A DNA stretch of 64,000 nucleotides from Comamonas thiooxydans (GTDB lineage: Bacteria; Pseudomonadota; Gammaproteobacteria; Burkholderiales; Burkholderiaceae_C). The notes under the pieces are model-generated. The model was not told the DNA's origin. It saw nothing but the letters and a program-made list of their open reading frames with translations, and made no database searches. The DNA lies in assembly GCF_000964545.1 (NCBI RefSeq), contig NZ_BBVD01000005.1, forward strand, positions 62,001 through 126,000, given 5' to 3'. Position numbers and translations under genes: made by a program. Below, piece by piece: positions 1 to 8,269 of the stretch (its first letter is position 1; every line of letters starts with the position of its first letter).

Positions 1-121
1 CGTGCCATAGGGTATGCTGACTCCTCGGTGGACACCCCATGGATACCATCTGCAAGCCAGGCAGCGATTCCTGGGATCTGAGCGCCACTGAATGGAAATG
101 TGGCGATCAGCGCGCAGCCAA

Positions 122-146
122 AAGAAAAAGCGCCCAGAAGGCGCTT
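122..146 (-). terminator. Rho-independent terminator of the isochorismatase-like gene
   Basis: A 7-bp stem (AAGCGCC/GGCGCTT, loop of 5) lies 24 nt beyond the stop of the minus-strand gene at 170-772. Read on the minus strand it is followed by TTTTTCTTT, as expected of an intrinsic terminator. The bases before it (1-121) hold no gene I can support. Confidence 0.75.
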
Positions 147-169
147 ATTTCCTGAATAGCTGCAAGCGA

Positions 170-772
170 TTACTTGACCAGAGCCAGCATCTCCTTGAAG
201 GCAGGGTCTTCGCAGGTGCGCAGCCACTCGAACATCACCATCTCGGTGGTCACCAGTTCGGCGCCGGCGCCCGCCAGACGGTCAAACGCTGCATCGCGGT
301 TACGCTCGGTGCGCGAGCCGCAAGCATCAGTCACCACCCACACATCGAACTCGTCTTCCAGCAGCTCCAGCGCCGTCTGCAACAGACAGACATGGGTTTC
401 GCAGCCGCCAATCACCACCATATTGCGCTCGGGCGCCTGCTGCTGGGGCTTTTGCAGATGCTTGGGCAGGCTGCGCGCATTGCCGCCCTGCGGCTTGGCG
501 GGAGGACGCAGCCATTCACCCAGCCCCTCAGGCACGGCGCTGAAATACATTTTCTCCAGCGTCTTCTGGCACAGCGCCTTCAGTTCCGCATTATTGGCGC
601 CAAGGCGCGAGGGGTTCTGCTCAGTTCCCCAGACAGGCACATCCAGCAGCTGCGCCATCTTGGCCAGCTTGACGGCATTGGCCAGCGCTTGCGCGCCTTC
701 GTGAATGACAGGCATCAGCTTGTCCTGGTAGTCCACCAGAACCAGTTGCGACTCGGAAGCTTCTAACAACAT
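170..772 (-). CDS. Isochorismatase-family cysteine hydrolase
   Basis: A 200-residue protein of the isochorismatase-like hydrolase fold, cytoplasmic by the absence of a signal peptide. The three family hallmarks are visible: an N-terminal LVDYQD with the catalytic Asp, a middle segment, and GGCETHVCL carrying the nucleophilic Cys. The family hydrolyses amides or related bonds, including isochorismate, nicotinamide and N-carbamoyl compounds, but the motifs do not define a substrate. It most resembles the single-domain YcaC-like group of unknown substrate. The ATG at 772 is preceded by AAGAAAGA at good spacing. It is monocistronic, ends at a clear terminator, and is divergent from the NlpC/P60 gene. 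Confidence 0.85.
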   Translation of the reverse strand: MLLEASESQLVLVDYQDKLMPVIHEGAQALANAVKLAKMAQLLDVPVWGTEQNPSRLGANNAELKALCQKTLEKMYFSAVPEGLGEWLRPPAKPQGGNARSLPKHLQKPQQQAPERNMVVIGGCETHVCLLQTALELLEDEFDVWVVTDACGSRTERNRDAAFDRLAGAGAELVTTEMVMFEWLRTCEDPAFKEMLALVK

Positions 773-1122
773 GGCAAATCTTTCTTAAAACCGTGTCAAG
801 CCACTGCTAAAAAGCGCAGCGCTTGCGCAGGACAGGCGCGCGGCACGCTGAGGAAGCGTGTCGCATCGGCTGCAATCGATGGCGCTATTGTCGCTGCAAG
901 CGCATGCCGGGGTAGAAAGTCCGTCAATGCAACGCCTCTCGCATGTCAATACCATGAATTGCTGCATTCCCGACCCGCATTCACCAGAATGGGGAAATCA
1001 CTTACTGCAATACGCTGCAAATTTGAGAGCAGCTCACGCAATAAGCTTATGCCCGCAGCTCACTTGCTGTGCTGCATCAAAAACCAAGAGAAAAAATTGG
1101 AAATAGAGCCCCCATCCTACAA
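773..1122. promoter_or_regulatory. Divergent intergenic region between hydrolase and NlpC/P60 gene
   Basis: About 350 bases without a supportable gene. It must contain the promoters of both flanking divergent genes. Short open frames here have poor codon use and no ribosome site. No convincing operator was seen. Confidence 0.4.
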
Positions 1123-1773
1123 ATGAACGTGTTACCCTCACGCCCCATGTCCCGATGGCTTATTGCACTTCTATTTGTCGGCGTTACCTCAGCGCACGCA
1201 GCGCCTAGCGAGCAGCGTGACGACGACATGGCCCAGTTGCTGGTCAACCGCGGCCTCATCACCCAGTTGCGTGAAGCTCGACACTCCGTGGCCGAGAAGA
1301 CGACTGATTTCGTGCGCGAAGCACGTCAGAACGTGGCCGAAAAAACCTCCGATCTGGTGGTGACGGCCATGGGCTTCCTTGGCGTTCCCTATCGCCTGGG
1401 CGGCACCAATGCAGAAACCGGCTTCGACTGCAGCGGTTTTGTGCGGGCCATCTACTCCCAGACCATGGGCAAGGTTCTGCCTCGCGTCTCTGCCGAACAG
1501 GCCAATGCCACTCAGCAGATCGACCGCAGCGACCTCAAGCCCGGTGATCTGGTGTTCTTCAATACCATGCGCCGCACATTCAGCCATGTGGGTATCTACG
1601 TGGGTGATGGCAAATTCATCCACGCACCGCGCACCGGTGCCAGCGTACGTGTGGAAAGCATGCAGACCTCCTACTGGGCTCGCCGCTTCGACGGTGCCCG
1701 CCGCGTCGAAGGTGCTGACGCTTCGGCAACCACGGCTGCTGCATATAGCGCCCTGGGTCCATTGCAGCCTTGA
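1123..1773 (+). CDS. Secreted NlpC/P60 (C40) peptidoglycan endopeptidase
   Basis: Likely cleaves the D-Glu/diamino-acid bond of peptidoglycan stem peptides in the periplasm. The N-terminus is a signal peptide (SRWLIALLFVG, cleavage after AHA). An internal duplication follows, in which a VAEKT(T/S)D segment occurs twice in about 25 residues. The NlpC/P60 domain carries the catalytic Cys in GFDCSGFVR and the catalytic His in FSHVGIYVGDG, with FIHAP downstream. The ATG at 1123 is used; ATG 1147, directly before the signal peptide, is equally possible because neither has a strong ribosome site. A strong terminator follows. About 216 residues is typical of the small betaproteobacterial members. 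Confidence 0.88.
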   Translation: MNVLPSRPMSRWLIALLFVGVTSAHAAPSEQRDDDMAQLLVNRGLITQLREARHSVAEKTTDFVREARQNVAEKTSDLVVTAMGFLGVPYRLGGTNAETGFDCSGFVRAIYSQTMGKVLPRVSAEQANATQQIDRSDLKPGDLVFFNTMRRTFSHVGIYVGDGKFIHAPRTGASVRVESMQTSYWARRFDGARRVEGADASATTAAAYSALGPLQP

Positions 1774-1793
1774 TTTTGAATCAGAGCTCGACC

Positions 1794-1828
1794 AAAACGC
1801 CTGCTTTCTGCAGGCGTTTTTGTTTTTT
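1794..1828 (+). terminator. Strong intrinsic terminator after the NlpC/P60 gene
   Basis: An 11-bp perfect stem (AAAACGCCTGC/GCAGGCGTTTT, loop tttct) is followed by a T-rich run, 20 nt past the stop codon. Confidence 0.9.
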
Positions 1829-1970
1829 CCTTGAGCCCTGATGTAGCCCATGCCGCCGCATGTCTTCATGCAAGAACCACGCTCGCGCCGACATTCAGAA
1901 TCGTCCGACAGAGTCGATCTGCCGGGCCGCGTAGAGTCACTTTCGTCAAAGCACCAACAGGGAACAGAAT

Positions 1971-2222
1971 ATGTCCATCATCGGAACCATCATCATCGGT
2001 CTTATCGTCGGTTTGATTGCACGGGCCATCAAGCCCGGCAATGACAGCATGGGCTGGATCATGACGATTCTTCTCGGTATCGTCGGCTCGTTTGTAGCTA
2101 CCTATCTGGGCTCGGCCATGGGCTGGTACCAGCCCGGGCAAACCGCAGGCTGGATCGCATCGGTCATTGGGGCCGTGATTCTTTTGTTTATTTATGGCAT
2201 GGTGCGCGGTAAGGCCAACTGA
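1971..2222 (+). CDS. GlsB/YeaQ/YmgE-family small stress membrane protein
   Basis: An 83-residue, very hydrophobic protein of the transglycosylase-associated (YeaQ/YmgE) family. It has three predicted membrane segments: residues 3-18 (GTIIIGLIVGLIAR), about 25-45, and about 58-78. The family sign is the Gly-rich helix followed by RAIKPG. Such proteins are inner-membrane proteins induced by stress or stationary phase; the molecular role is unknown. ACAGGGAACAG just upstream serves as ribosome site. It is a single gene between two intrinsic terminators. Confidence 0.88.
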   Translation: MSIIGTIIIGLIVGLIARAIKPGNDSMGWIMTILLGIVGSFVATYLGSAMGWYQPGQTAGWIASVIGAVILLFIYGMVRGKAN

Positions 2223-2237
2223 ATCTGAATTCCGACC

Positions 2238-2268
2238 AAAAGGGGCCGACAAGCCCCTTTTTCTATTT
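2238..2268 (+). terminator. Intrinsic terminator after the GlsB-like gene
   Basis: A 9-bp stem AAAAGGGGC/GCCCCTTTT with loop cgacaa is followed by TTCTATTT, starting 16 nt past the stop codon. Confidence 0.85.
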
Positions 2269-2288
2269 CCGTCATCTCCTTATCGAAT

Positions 2289-2894
2289 ATGTGGAAAAAA
2301 GACCCGAGCTTCAGAAACCTTAGTGCGACCAGAGCGGAGCGCAAAGACATTGCCCAAGCCGCTGAGCGGGCCCGCAAACTACTGAGAAGACGGGCACTCG
2401 TCAGCGCTGCCGCCAGTGCCATTCCCATACCCGGTCTGGACTGGGCTGCTGATGCCGCCCTGCTCGCACAACTCTATCCGCGCATCAACCAGGAGTTCGG
2501 GTTGACGCCAGAGCAACTCGACCAACTCACGCCAGGAAAGCGCGAGCAAGTCCAGAAAGCCATCGCCATGGTTGGCTCCGTGCTGATCGGCAAGTTCATC
2601 ACCCGCGACGTAGTGCTGCGCCTCGGCAAAACCCTGGGTTTGCGCATGAGCACCAAGCAGGCCGCCAGATATGTGCCGCTACTGGGCCAGCTCGCAGCTG
2701 CATCCATAGGCTACGCGACTCTGCGCTATCTGGGCGAGCGCCATATTCAGGACTGTATGCGGGTGGTGGAAGAAGCCGAGCTGGACATTCCGGGCCGCTG
2801 GCTGGACACCCGAAATCTGCTGCAACGCAATAGCGATCTGGTGCGCAATTGGCAGCAGGATCGCGGTCCCTGGCAGCGAGACCGTGATGACTGA
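2289..2894 (+). CDS. DUF697-like hypothetical protein
   Basis: A 201-residue protein beginning with a basic, charged helix (about residues 1-40). A segment with the cadence IPIPGLDWAADAALLAQ follows, resembling the DUF697 domain found as a membrane-associated tail of some GTPases and as a stand-alone protein. Two moderately hydrophobic helices follow (about residues 95-107 and 125-145), suggesting membrane association, and the C-terminus is charged. No enzymatic motif is visible. The ATG lies just past the previous terminator; the next gene starts 30 nt after this stop, so the two may be co-transcribed. The DUF697 assignment rests on pattern resemblance only. Confidence 0.6.
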   Translation: MWKKDPSFRNLSATRAERKDIAQAAERARKLLRRRALVSAAASAIPIPGLDWAADAALLAQLYPRINQEFGLTPEQLDQLTPGKREQVQKAIAMVGSVLIGKFITRDVVLRLGKTLGLRMSTKQAARYVPLLGQLAAASIGYATLRYLGERHIQDCMRVVEEAELDIPGRWLDTRNLLQRNSDLVRNWQQDRGPWQRDRDD

Positions 2895-2924
2895 GACAGC
2901 AACCTCCTCACCGACAATGCACCC

Positions 2925-3413
2925 ATGAACGACAGCAGCCTCCAAGCCCATCGTTACTGGCTCATGAAGAACGAGCCTGACGAGTACTCCATCGACCATG
3001 CTCTGGCGTCCCCCGAGCAGACCATTGCCTGGAATGGCGTGCGCAATTACCAGGCACGCAATTTCATGCGTGACGATATGCAGGTGGGTGACGGTGTGCT
3101 GTACTGGCATTCCAGTTGCGCCGAACCTGGGATTTACGGCATTGCCCGCATTGCCGGCAATCTGCGTGTGGACCCTTCACAGTTCGACCCTGCAGACCCC
3201 TATTACGATCCCAAGTCCCAGACCGACAAACCGCGCTGGCTTATGCTGGATGTGCAGGCCTTGAAAAAGATCCGCCCCCTGCTGATGCCAGAGCTGCGCG
3301 AGCAACCTCAACTGGCGCAGATGCGCGTGCTGCAAAAAGGTAATCGTCTCTCCATTACCCCGGTGACCGAAGCCGAATGGCAATGCATTCAGTCTCTGCT
3401 GCAAGGGAGTTGA
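2925..3413 (+). CDS. EVE-domain (PUA-like) protein
   Basis: A 162-residue single-domain protein of the EVE family, related to PUA/ASCH and YTH folds. The defining opening YWLMKNEPDEYSID is at residues 11-24, with the WNGVRNYQARNFM block and GVLYWHSSC following. Eukaryotic relatives read modified bases in DNA or RNA; the bacterial stand-alone proteins have no proven reaction, so the role is probably binding of modified nucleic acid. Length and domain limits are those of the full family. It may be cotranscribed with the DUF697-like gene and precedes a structured RNA region, with a hairpin beginning about 95 nt past its stop. Confidence 0.88.
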   Translation: MNDSSLQAHRYWLMKNEPDEYSIDHALASPEQTIAWNGVRNYQARNFMRDDMQVGDGVLYWHSSCAEPGIYGIARIAGNLRVDPSQFDPADPYYDPKSQTDKPRWLMLDVQALKKIRPLLMPELREQPQLAQMRVLQKGNRLSITPVTEAEWQCIQSLLQGS

Positions 3414-3509
3414 GGCTGAACATGTGCATGCTCTTCCAGTCATAGCAAGCTGTGCTGATACCGCCTTGAATTTAATGAGATTTTCATCATAAGCAACCTC
3501 GACAGTAAC

Positions 3510-3690
3510 AAAAGCCGATAATGCCGGCTTTTCGCTGCTGCCCGACCCGAGGTTCAGCGGAACCCAAGAACGGCGCCCTGCTTCGGGGTGCGCCCAAACC
3601 ATTGACAACACGGTGGCTGCCAGCCGGGGACTCGTCGCCCGCTGCCTTGCCACGCGCAGGCCGGCACAGGTTTTGTGCCGGCTCTCTTGT
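3510..3690 (+). promoter_or_regulatory. Structured leader/RNA upstream of the PuuP-like permease
   Basis: Several complementary arms are packed here. TGCCGGC (3522-3528) can pair with GCCGGCA (3660-3666), closing a region of about 145 nt. Inside are CTGC/GCAG (3535-3538 with 3656-3659) and CGAC..GAG/CTCGTCG (3543-3551 with 3631-3637). Local hairpins sit at 3551-3564 (GGTTC/GAACC), 3572-3594 (GGCGC/GCGCC) and 3615-3625 (GGCT/AGCC). The 3' arm 3660-3668 alternatively forms a 9-bp terminator-like hairpin with TGTGCCGGC (3674-3682), followed by TCTCTTGTTCTT and the permease ATG 3702. A second hairpin (3510-3532) competes for the 5' arm and may terminate the EVE gene. I cannot assign it to a known riboswitch or to 6S RNA. 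Confidence 0.5.
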
Positions 3691-3701
3691 TCTTGTAGAA
3701 G

Positions 3702-5114
3702 ATGACTGCACTGACCGATCACCCAGCCCAGGCGGCCTCGCCCCCTGCTCCTGCCGGCCTGCAAAAGACTCTGCTGCTATGGCATGTGGTCATCATCGGC
3801 CTGGCCTATATCCAGCCGATGACATTGCTGGACACTTTCGGCATGGTCTCGCGAGATTCGCTGCAGCATGTGCCCACCTCCTACTTTGTTGCCTTGCTGG
3901 CCGTGCTGCTGACCTCGCTGAGCTACGGCCACATGATCCGGCGCTACCCCTCCTCGGGCTCGGCTTATACCTATGCGCAAAAGGCCATTCACCCCAACGT
4001 GGGCTTCATGGTGGGCTGGTCGTCGTTGCTGGACTATCTGCTCTCGCCCATGGTCAATATCCTGCTGGCCAAGATCTATCTGACATCCATGTTCCCCGAG
4101 GTCAACCACTGGGTCTGGATCGTCGGCCTGACCGCGCTGATGGTTTGCGTGAACCTGCGCGGCATTCGCTTCGTCGCCCATTTCAATGGCTTGATCGTCT
4201 TCTTCCAGCTGCTCGTCATCGCCGTCTTCACCTGCATGGTCTGGCGCGATCTGCATGCGGGCCGCAATGCCCTGGGTGCGATTGCCGGGCACGGTGGTCA
4301 GGGCCTGTGGACACTGTCGCCCTTCTGGAGCGCCCAGGCCGAGATCGGTGCGTTGATTACGGGAGCCACCATTCTCTGTTTTTCGTTCACAGGCTTTGAC
4401 TCGCTGAGTTCACTGGCCGAAGAGACCCACGACACCCGAAGCACCCTGCCCAAGGCCATTTTTCTGACGGCGCTGATTTCCGGCCTGATCTTCATCGTGG
4501 CCACGTATTTCCTGCAGCTCTATTTCCCTGGCGACCCCGGTCAGTACTTCGAGGCCGTGGACGAAACCCAGCCCGAGATACTCTATCTGGTGGGCGGTGC
4601 GCTGTTCAAGTCAGTGGTGCTGTCCTTTGCCATCGTCACCGTCATGGCCTCCGGCATCGCGGCTCACGCTGGTGTATCGCGCCTGATGTATGTGATGGGC
4701 CGCGACGGCGTGATCCACCAGCGCTTCTTCGGCCATATCAGCCCCAGGTCCTTCACGCCTTCCTACAACATTCTGCTGGTGGGCGCGGTAGCGCTGACCG
4801 CTGGCTTTCTGAGTCTGGAATATGTGGTCGCCCTGATCAGTTTCGGCGCACTGACGGCTTTCAGTTTTGTCAATCTGTCGGTGCTGGCCGAATATATGTG
4901 GCGCCAGGGCCGCTGGCACAGCCCGGGCGACCTGCTGCGCTATCTTGTCACCCCGGTGCTGGGCTTCATGAGCGTAGGCGCCATGTGGCTGGAGGTGGAG
5001 CCCAGCTCGCTGAGCTCGGGCCTCATCTGGGGCAGCATCGGCCTTGCCTATCTGGCCATCATCACCAGTGGCTTTCGCAAGGCCCCGCCCCAGTACGACG
5101 ACTCGGCAGACTGA
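3702..5114 (+). CDS. puuP: APC-family amino acid/polyamine permease, PuuP-like
   Basis: A 470-residue inner-membrane permease of the amino acid-polyamine-organocation superfamily with about 12 membrane segments. Hallmarks shared with the putrescine importer PuuP as I recall it are spread over the length: GLAYIQPMTLLDTFG near residues 32-46, SGSAYTYAQKAI and NVGFMVGWSSLLDYL in helices 2-3, GATILCFSFTGFDSLSSLAEET in the middle (split by TM6), and HAGVSRLMYVMGRDG after TM8. Putrescine or a related amine is therefore the likeliest substrate; another amine or amino acid is possible. No putrescine catabolic genes lie nearby. The start lies 12 nt past the leader hairpin, with only a weak GTAGAAG ribosome site. 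Confidence 0.8.
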   Translation: MTALTDHPAQAASPPAPAGLQKTLLLWHVVIIGLAYIQPMTLLDTFGMVSRDSLQHVPTSYFVALLAVLLTSLSYGHMIRRYPSSGSAYTYAQKAIHPNVGFMVGWSSLLDYLLSPMVNILLAKIYLTSMFPEVNHWVWIVGLTALMVCVNLRGIRFVAHFNGLIVFFQLLVIAVFTCMVWRDLHAGRNALGAIAGHGGQGLWTLSPFWSAQAEIGALITGATILCFSFTGFDSLSSLAEETHDTRSTLPKAIFLTALISGLIFIVATYFLQLYFPGDPGQYFEAVDETQPEILYLVGGALFKSVVLSFAIVTVMASGIAAHAGVSRLMYVMGRDGVIHQRFFGHISPRSFTPSYNILLVGAVALTAGFLSLEYVVALISFGALTAFSFVNLSVLAEYMWRQGRWHSPGDLLRYLVTPVLGFMSVGAMWLEVEPSSLSSGLIWGSIGLAYLAIITSGFRKAPPQYDDSAD

Positions 5115-5211
5115 TCCGCCGAGCTGCATTTCCGGGTGACGTGGCGTATTTCCCACAGGACAATCTCGCTAAGCCCTCTAACATCCTTGAATCAGAGTCT
5201 GATTGACGGCC

Positions 5212-6300
5212 ATGCCAAGGAGTTTGAGATTGCGCTGGAGCACCCCCTTCATGCTGGCCTGGCGCCGTGCCAAGACCACTTTTCCATCGCGAGCCAGGCT
5301 GGCCCTGCGTGATGCGATTGCCGCCGCACTGGCCAGCATGCTGGCCTGGGTCATCGCCCAGCAGCTTTGGGGCCACCCCAAGCCCGCCTTCGCCGTGGTC
5401 ACCGCCGTGATCTGCCTCGCCCCTGGACTGCCCAGCCATCTGAAACAGGCGCGCAGTCTGCTCATAGGCTGCACACTGGGCATCGTGATCGGCGATCTGC
5501 TGTGGCAGTTGCCCGAGCAGCATCTGTTGCTGCGCATGAGTCTGGGCGCATTTCTCTCCATCCTGCTCGGTGCCATCATCGGCCCCGCGCCCGTGGTGCC
5601 GATTCAAGCAGGGGTCTCGGTGATTCTGGTGCTGGTGCTCGGCCCCAGCATGGCGGGCGGAGCCCGTCTGCTGGACGTCACGGTCGGCGCTGCGGTCGGG
5701 CTTATCTTCAGCCAGGTGCTGCTGACCTCCAACCCCATCAAGGATATGGGCCGGGCCGCCTCGATCTTTCTCAAACAGCTTGCCAACGGTCTGGATCTGA
5801 TCCTTGGGGCCTGCCAGCAGCAAAAAGCCGATGCAGCCGAAACCGCTCTCGGCCAGCTATCACTGGCCCATGAATCGCTGGCCGCCCTGCGCGCCGCCGT
5901 AGGCCAGGCCCATTCCTCGCGCCGCTGGACCCTGCGCGGACGGCTCAATGCAGAGCGGCTGGCTTTTGTCACCCGTCGCTATGACCGACACGCCGTGCGC
6001 GTCTATGCCACGGCTCTACTGCTGGCCGAAAGTCTGAATCGTGCCACCGCCCACACCGGAATGCCACCGCCTGCGGCAATAGCGGAATACTGTCGCTGGC
6101 TGACGCATGCCTGTCTGGATCTGGCCAACCAGCCAACCGTGGTCGCACTCAGGGCCGATGATCCACTTGCGACCATGGATAGCTGCCCTGCATCACCTGC
6201 ACTAACGGAAGTACTGCAGCCCGAATGGCTGCTGGTGCATGAGAACGCCCAGCAACTGGAGCGTGCGCTGCGCGCCCTTATCGGCTCGCGCGATGCGTGA
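5212..6300 (+). CDS. FUSC/aromatic acid exporter-type membrane protein
   Basis: A 362-residue protein whose N-terminal half (about residues 25-180) has five to six membrane helices in the pattern of the FUSC / aromatic acid exporter superfamily: ALRDAIAAALASMLAW, FAVVTAVICLAPG, and an acidic-poor GASVILVL-like helix. A cytoplasmic helical C-terminal half follows. Relatives export hydroxylated aromatic acids or fusaric acid; the substrate is not predictable here. The start is uncertain: ATG 5212 lacks a ribosome site, TTG 5203 is in frame upstream, and AAGGAG at 5217-5222 would ideally serve TTG 5230. It follows the permease by about 100 nt and faces the amidohydrolase gene. Confidence 0.75.
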   Translation: MPRSLRLRWSTPFMLAWRRAKTTFPSRARLALRDAIAAALASMLAWVIAQQLWGHPKPAFAVVTAVICLAPGLPSHLKQARSLLIGCTLGIVIGDLLWQLPEQHLLLRMSLGAFLSILLGAIIGPAPVVPIQAGVSVILVLVLGPSMAGGARLLDVTVGAAVGLIFSQVLLTSNPIKDMGRAASIFLKQLANGLDLILGACQQQKADAAETALGQLSLAHESLAALRAAVGQAHSSRRWTLRGRLNAERLAFVTRRYDRHAVRVYATALLLAESLNRATAHTGMPPPAAIAEYCRWLTHACLDLANQPTVVALRADDPLATMDSCPASPALTEVLQPEWLLVHENAQQLERALRALIGSRDA

Positions 6301-6348
6301 AAAACATTCACCCAAACGCATACCTATCAATCGCAAGTGGCTCTCAAA

Positions 6349-8103
6349 TCAGAAGTTTGCCCCATCGCGCTTGTAAACCGTGCGCCCTTCCTTGATGGTC
6401 TCCAGCACCTGGAGGCTGGCAAGCTGATGAGGCTCCACAGTCAGCGGGTTGCCCGAAAGCACGACCAGATCGGCCAGCTTGCCGACCTCGATGGAGCCCT
6501 TTCGGTCTTCCTCGAAATGCTGGTAGGCCGACCAGATGGTCTGCGCCTTGAGCGCCACCCAGGGCGAGACGCGATGCTCGGGCCCCAGCACGCGGCCCGA
6601 GCGCGTGGTTCGATTGACCGTGGCATCGAGCACACGCATCGACGACGGCAGAGCGACAGGCGCATCGTGGTGAGAGGTGAACACCATGCCCTCGGCCAGC
6701 ACCCAGCCTGTCGGCGAGATGTTCTGCGCGCGAGGATCGCCGAGCACCGAATCATGGTGCCAATCGCCCCAGTAAAAGGTATGCATGGGAAACAGCGACG
6801 GGAAAATGCCCAGCTCCTTGAGCTGGCTCACTTGGTCGCGCCGCAGCGTCTGTCCATGGATCAGCACCGGGCGCACGGCACGCGCCTGCTCCACGGAGCC
6901 GCTGGCACGCACGGCAGCGATGAACTGGTCGATCGCCGCGTCGCCGTTGCCATGTACCAGAATCTGCCAGCCGTTGTGGATGGCCCTGGCCACCTGCTCA
7001 TTGGCCCTGGCATCGCTGAGCACCCCATAGCCACGGTAGCCAGCCTTCTGGCCATCTGGCGGCAACAGATAGGGCTCGGTCAGCCAGGCTGTCTTGCCCT
7101 GGGGCGAGCCATCAAGCGTGAGCTTGACACCGCCAATGCGAAAGCGATTGGTATAGTTCCGGCTGAACTTGAGCTTGTTGGCCAGCGCGCCATCACCCAA
7201 CTGCAATATGTCGGGATAGGACACCACGTCGATGACCAGCCGACGCGACTCGGCAGCCGCCATGGCCGAGGCGATCGCGCCTGCGTCGGAGCGCCCGTCC
7301 TGCACAGTGGTGTAGCCGAACTCCAGATAGAGCTGCTGGGCTTTTTCCAGCCAGTCCATGGACTGCTCCAGAGTGAGTTTGGGCATGATCCGGCCCAGGG
7401 TGTGGAAGAAGGCGTTCTCCTCCAGCACCCCGTTGGGCACCGGGCTGCCGGCCCGACGACGAATCACTCCGCCTTCGGGGTTGGGTGTGCCCGGACCAAT
7501 GCCGGCACGGGCCAGGGCCGCGGAATTGAGTGCGCCGAAATGCCCTGACTGATGAATCACGGCAATCGGCAAATCACGCGAAACGGCATCGAGGTCGTCG
7601 CGTGTGGGATGACGCCGCTCCTGGAGCTGGGAATCGTCATAGCCAAAACCGAGCACGATGCCCAGTTGTTTGACCTCGGGCGAGGACTGGATGTACTCGC
7701 GCAGCGTCTGCTGCAAGTCGGCGATAGAGGCATTGCCGCCGTCGGGCGGAGGCAGCAGATTGGCCGAAATGGCCTGCAGTCCCACGCCGCCGATATGGCT
7801 GTGCGGATCCACAAAGCCCGGAATCAGCGTGCGCCCCTGCAAGTCCAGCATGCGCGTGGCCGGACCGCGCAAGGCCTCCAGCTCCGGCAGTGAGCCGATG
7901 GCAGCAATCACTCCGGCATTCACCGCCACAGCTTCCACCTGGGGCTGGGCGTCGTTCATGGTGAGAATCGGGCCGCCGTAATAGATCAGCTCGGCGGGCT
8001 TGACCACCGTCTTGGTACGACGCGAAGCACAGCCCGCGAGCCAGGGCGTTGATGACAATGCCGTCAGCGAAGCTGCGGTGGCGAGAAACTGGCGCTTTTG
8101 CAT
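6349..8103 (-). CDS. YtcJ-like amidohydrolase, exported lipoprotein
   Basis: A 584-residue metal-dependent hydrolase of the amidohydrolase superfamily, closest in layout to YtcJ-type proteins. Zn-ligand motif PGFVDPHSHIGG follows the N-terminal beta-sandwich, the later His is in VHGNGDAAID, and the late metal-binding Asp region is SHHDAPVA. The N-terminus KRQFLATAAS..LAGC combines a Tat-like KRxFL with a lipobox, so a membrane-anchored periplasmic location is predicted; YtcJ itself is cytoplasmic. ATG 8103 (or 8106) follows GTGGAGG. The substrate is unknown; relatives include N-substituted formamide deformylases. It ends convergently with the FUSC gene. Confidence 0.82.
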   Translation of the reverse strand: MQKRQFLATAASLTALSSTPWLAGCASRRTKTVVKPAELIYYGGPILTMNDAQPQVEAVAVNAGVIAAIGSLPELEALRGPATRMLDLQGRTLIPGFVDPHSHIGGVGLQAISANLLPPPDGGNASIADLQQTLREYIQSSPEVKQLGIVLGFGYDDSQLQERRHPTRDDLDAVSRDLPIAVIHQSGHFGALNSAALARAGIGPGTPNPEGGVIRRRAGSPVPNGVLEENAFFHTLGRIMPKLTLEQSMDWLEKAQQLYLEFGYTTVQDGRSDAGAIASAMAAAESRRLVIDVVSYPDILQLGDGALANKLKFSRNYTNRFRIGGVKLTLDGSPQGKTAWLTEPYLLPPDGQKAGYRGYGVLSDARANEQVARAIHNGWQILVHGNGDAAIDQFIAAVRASGSVEQARAVRPVLIHGQTLRRDQVSQLKELGIFPSLFPMHTFYWGDWHHDSVLGDPRAQNISPTGWVLAEGMVFTSHHDAPVALPSSMRVLDATVNRTTRSGRVLGPEHRVSPWVALKAQTIWSAYQHFEEDRKGSIEVGKLADLVVLSGNPLTVEPHQLASLQVLETIKEGRTVYKRDGANF

Positions 8104-8269
8104 CATGAACCTCCACAAGACTGCAGCCTAACCGCAGTTCAGACTCGAATCATGCTTGGGCTGGCAATTGAGCCCTCTGCGCCAGCTCAAAACAACACAC
8201 CAAATCGAGCTACAGCACTTTCCCACCAAGAACTGCAAGCTCACGAATACAGAGCATCACTCCCAAATC

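Noticed and set aside
3510..3690. Known riboswitch classes
   Set aside because: No match by eye to guanidine-I, glycine, SAM, SAH, cobalamin, TPP or fluoride consensus; kept as unassigned.
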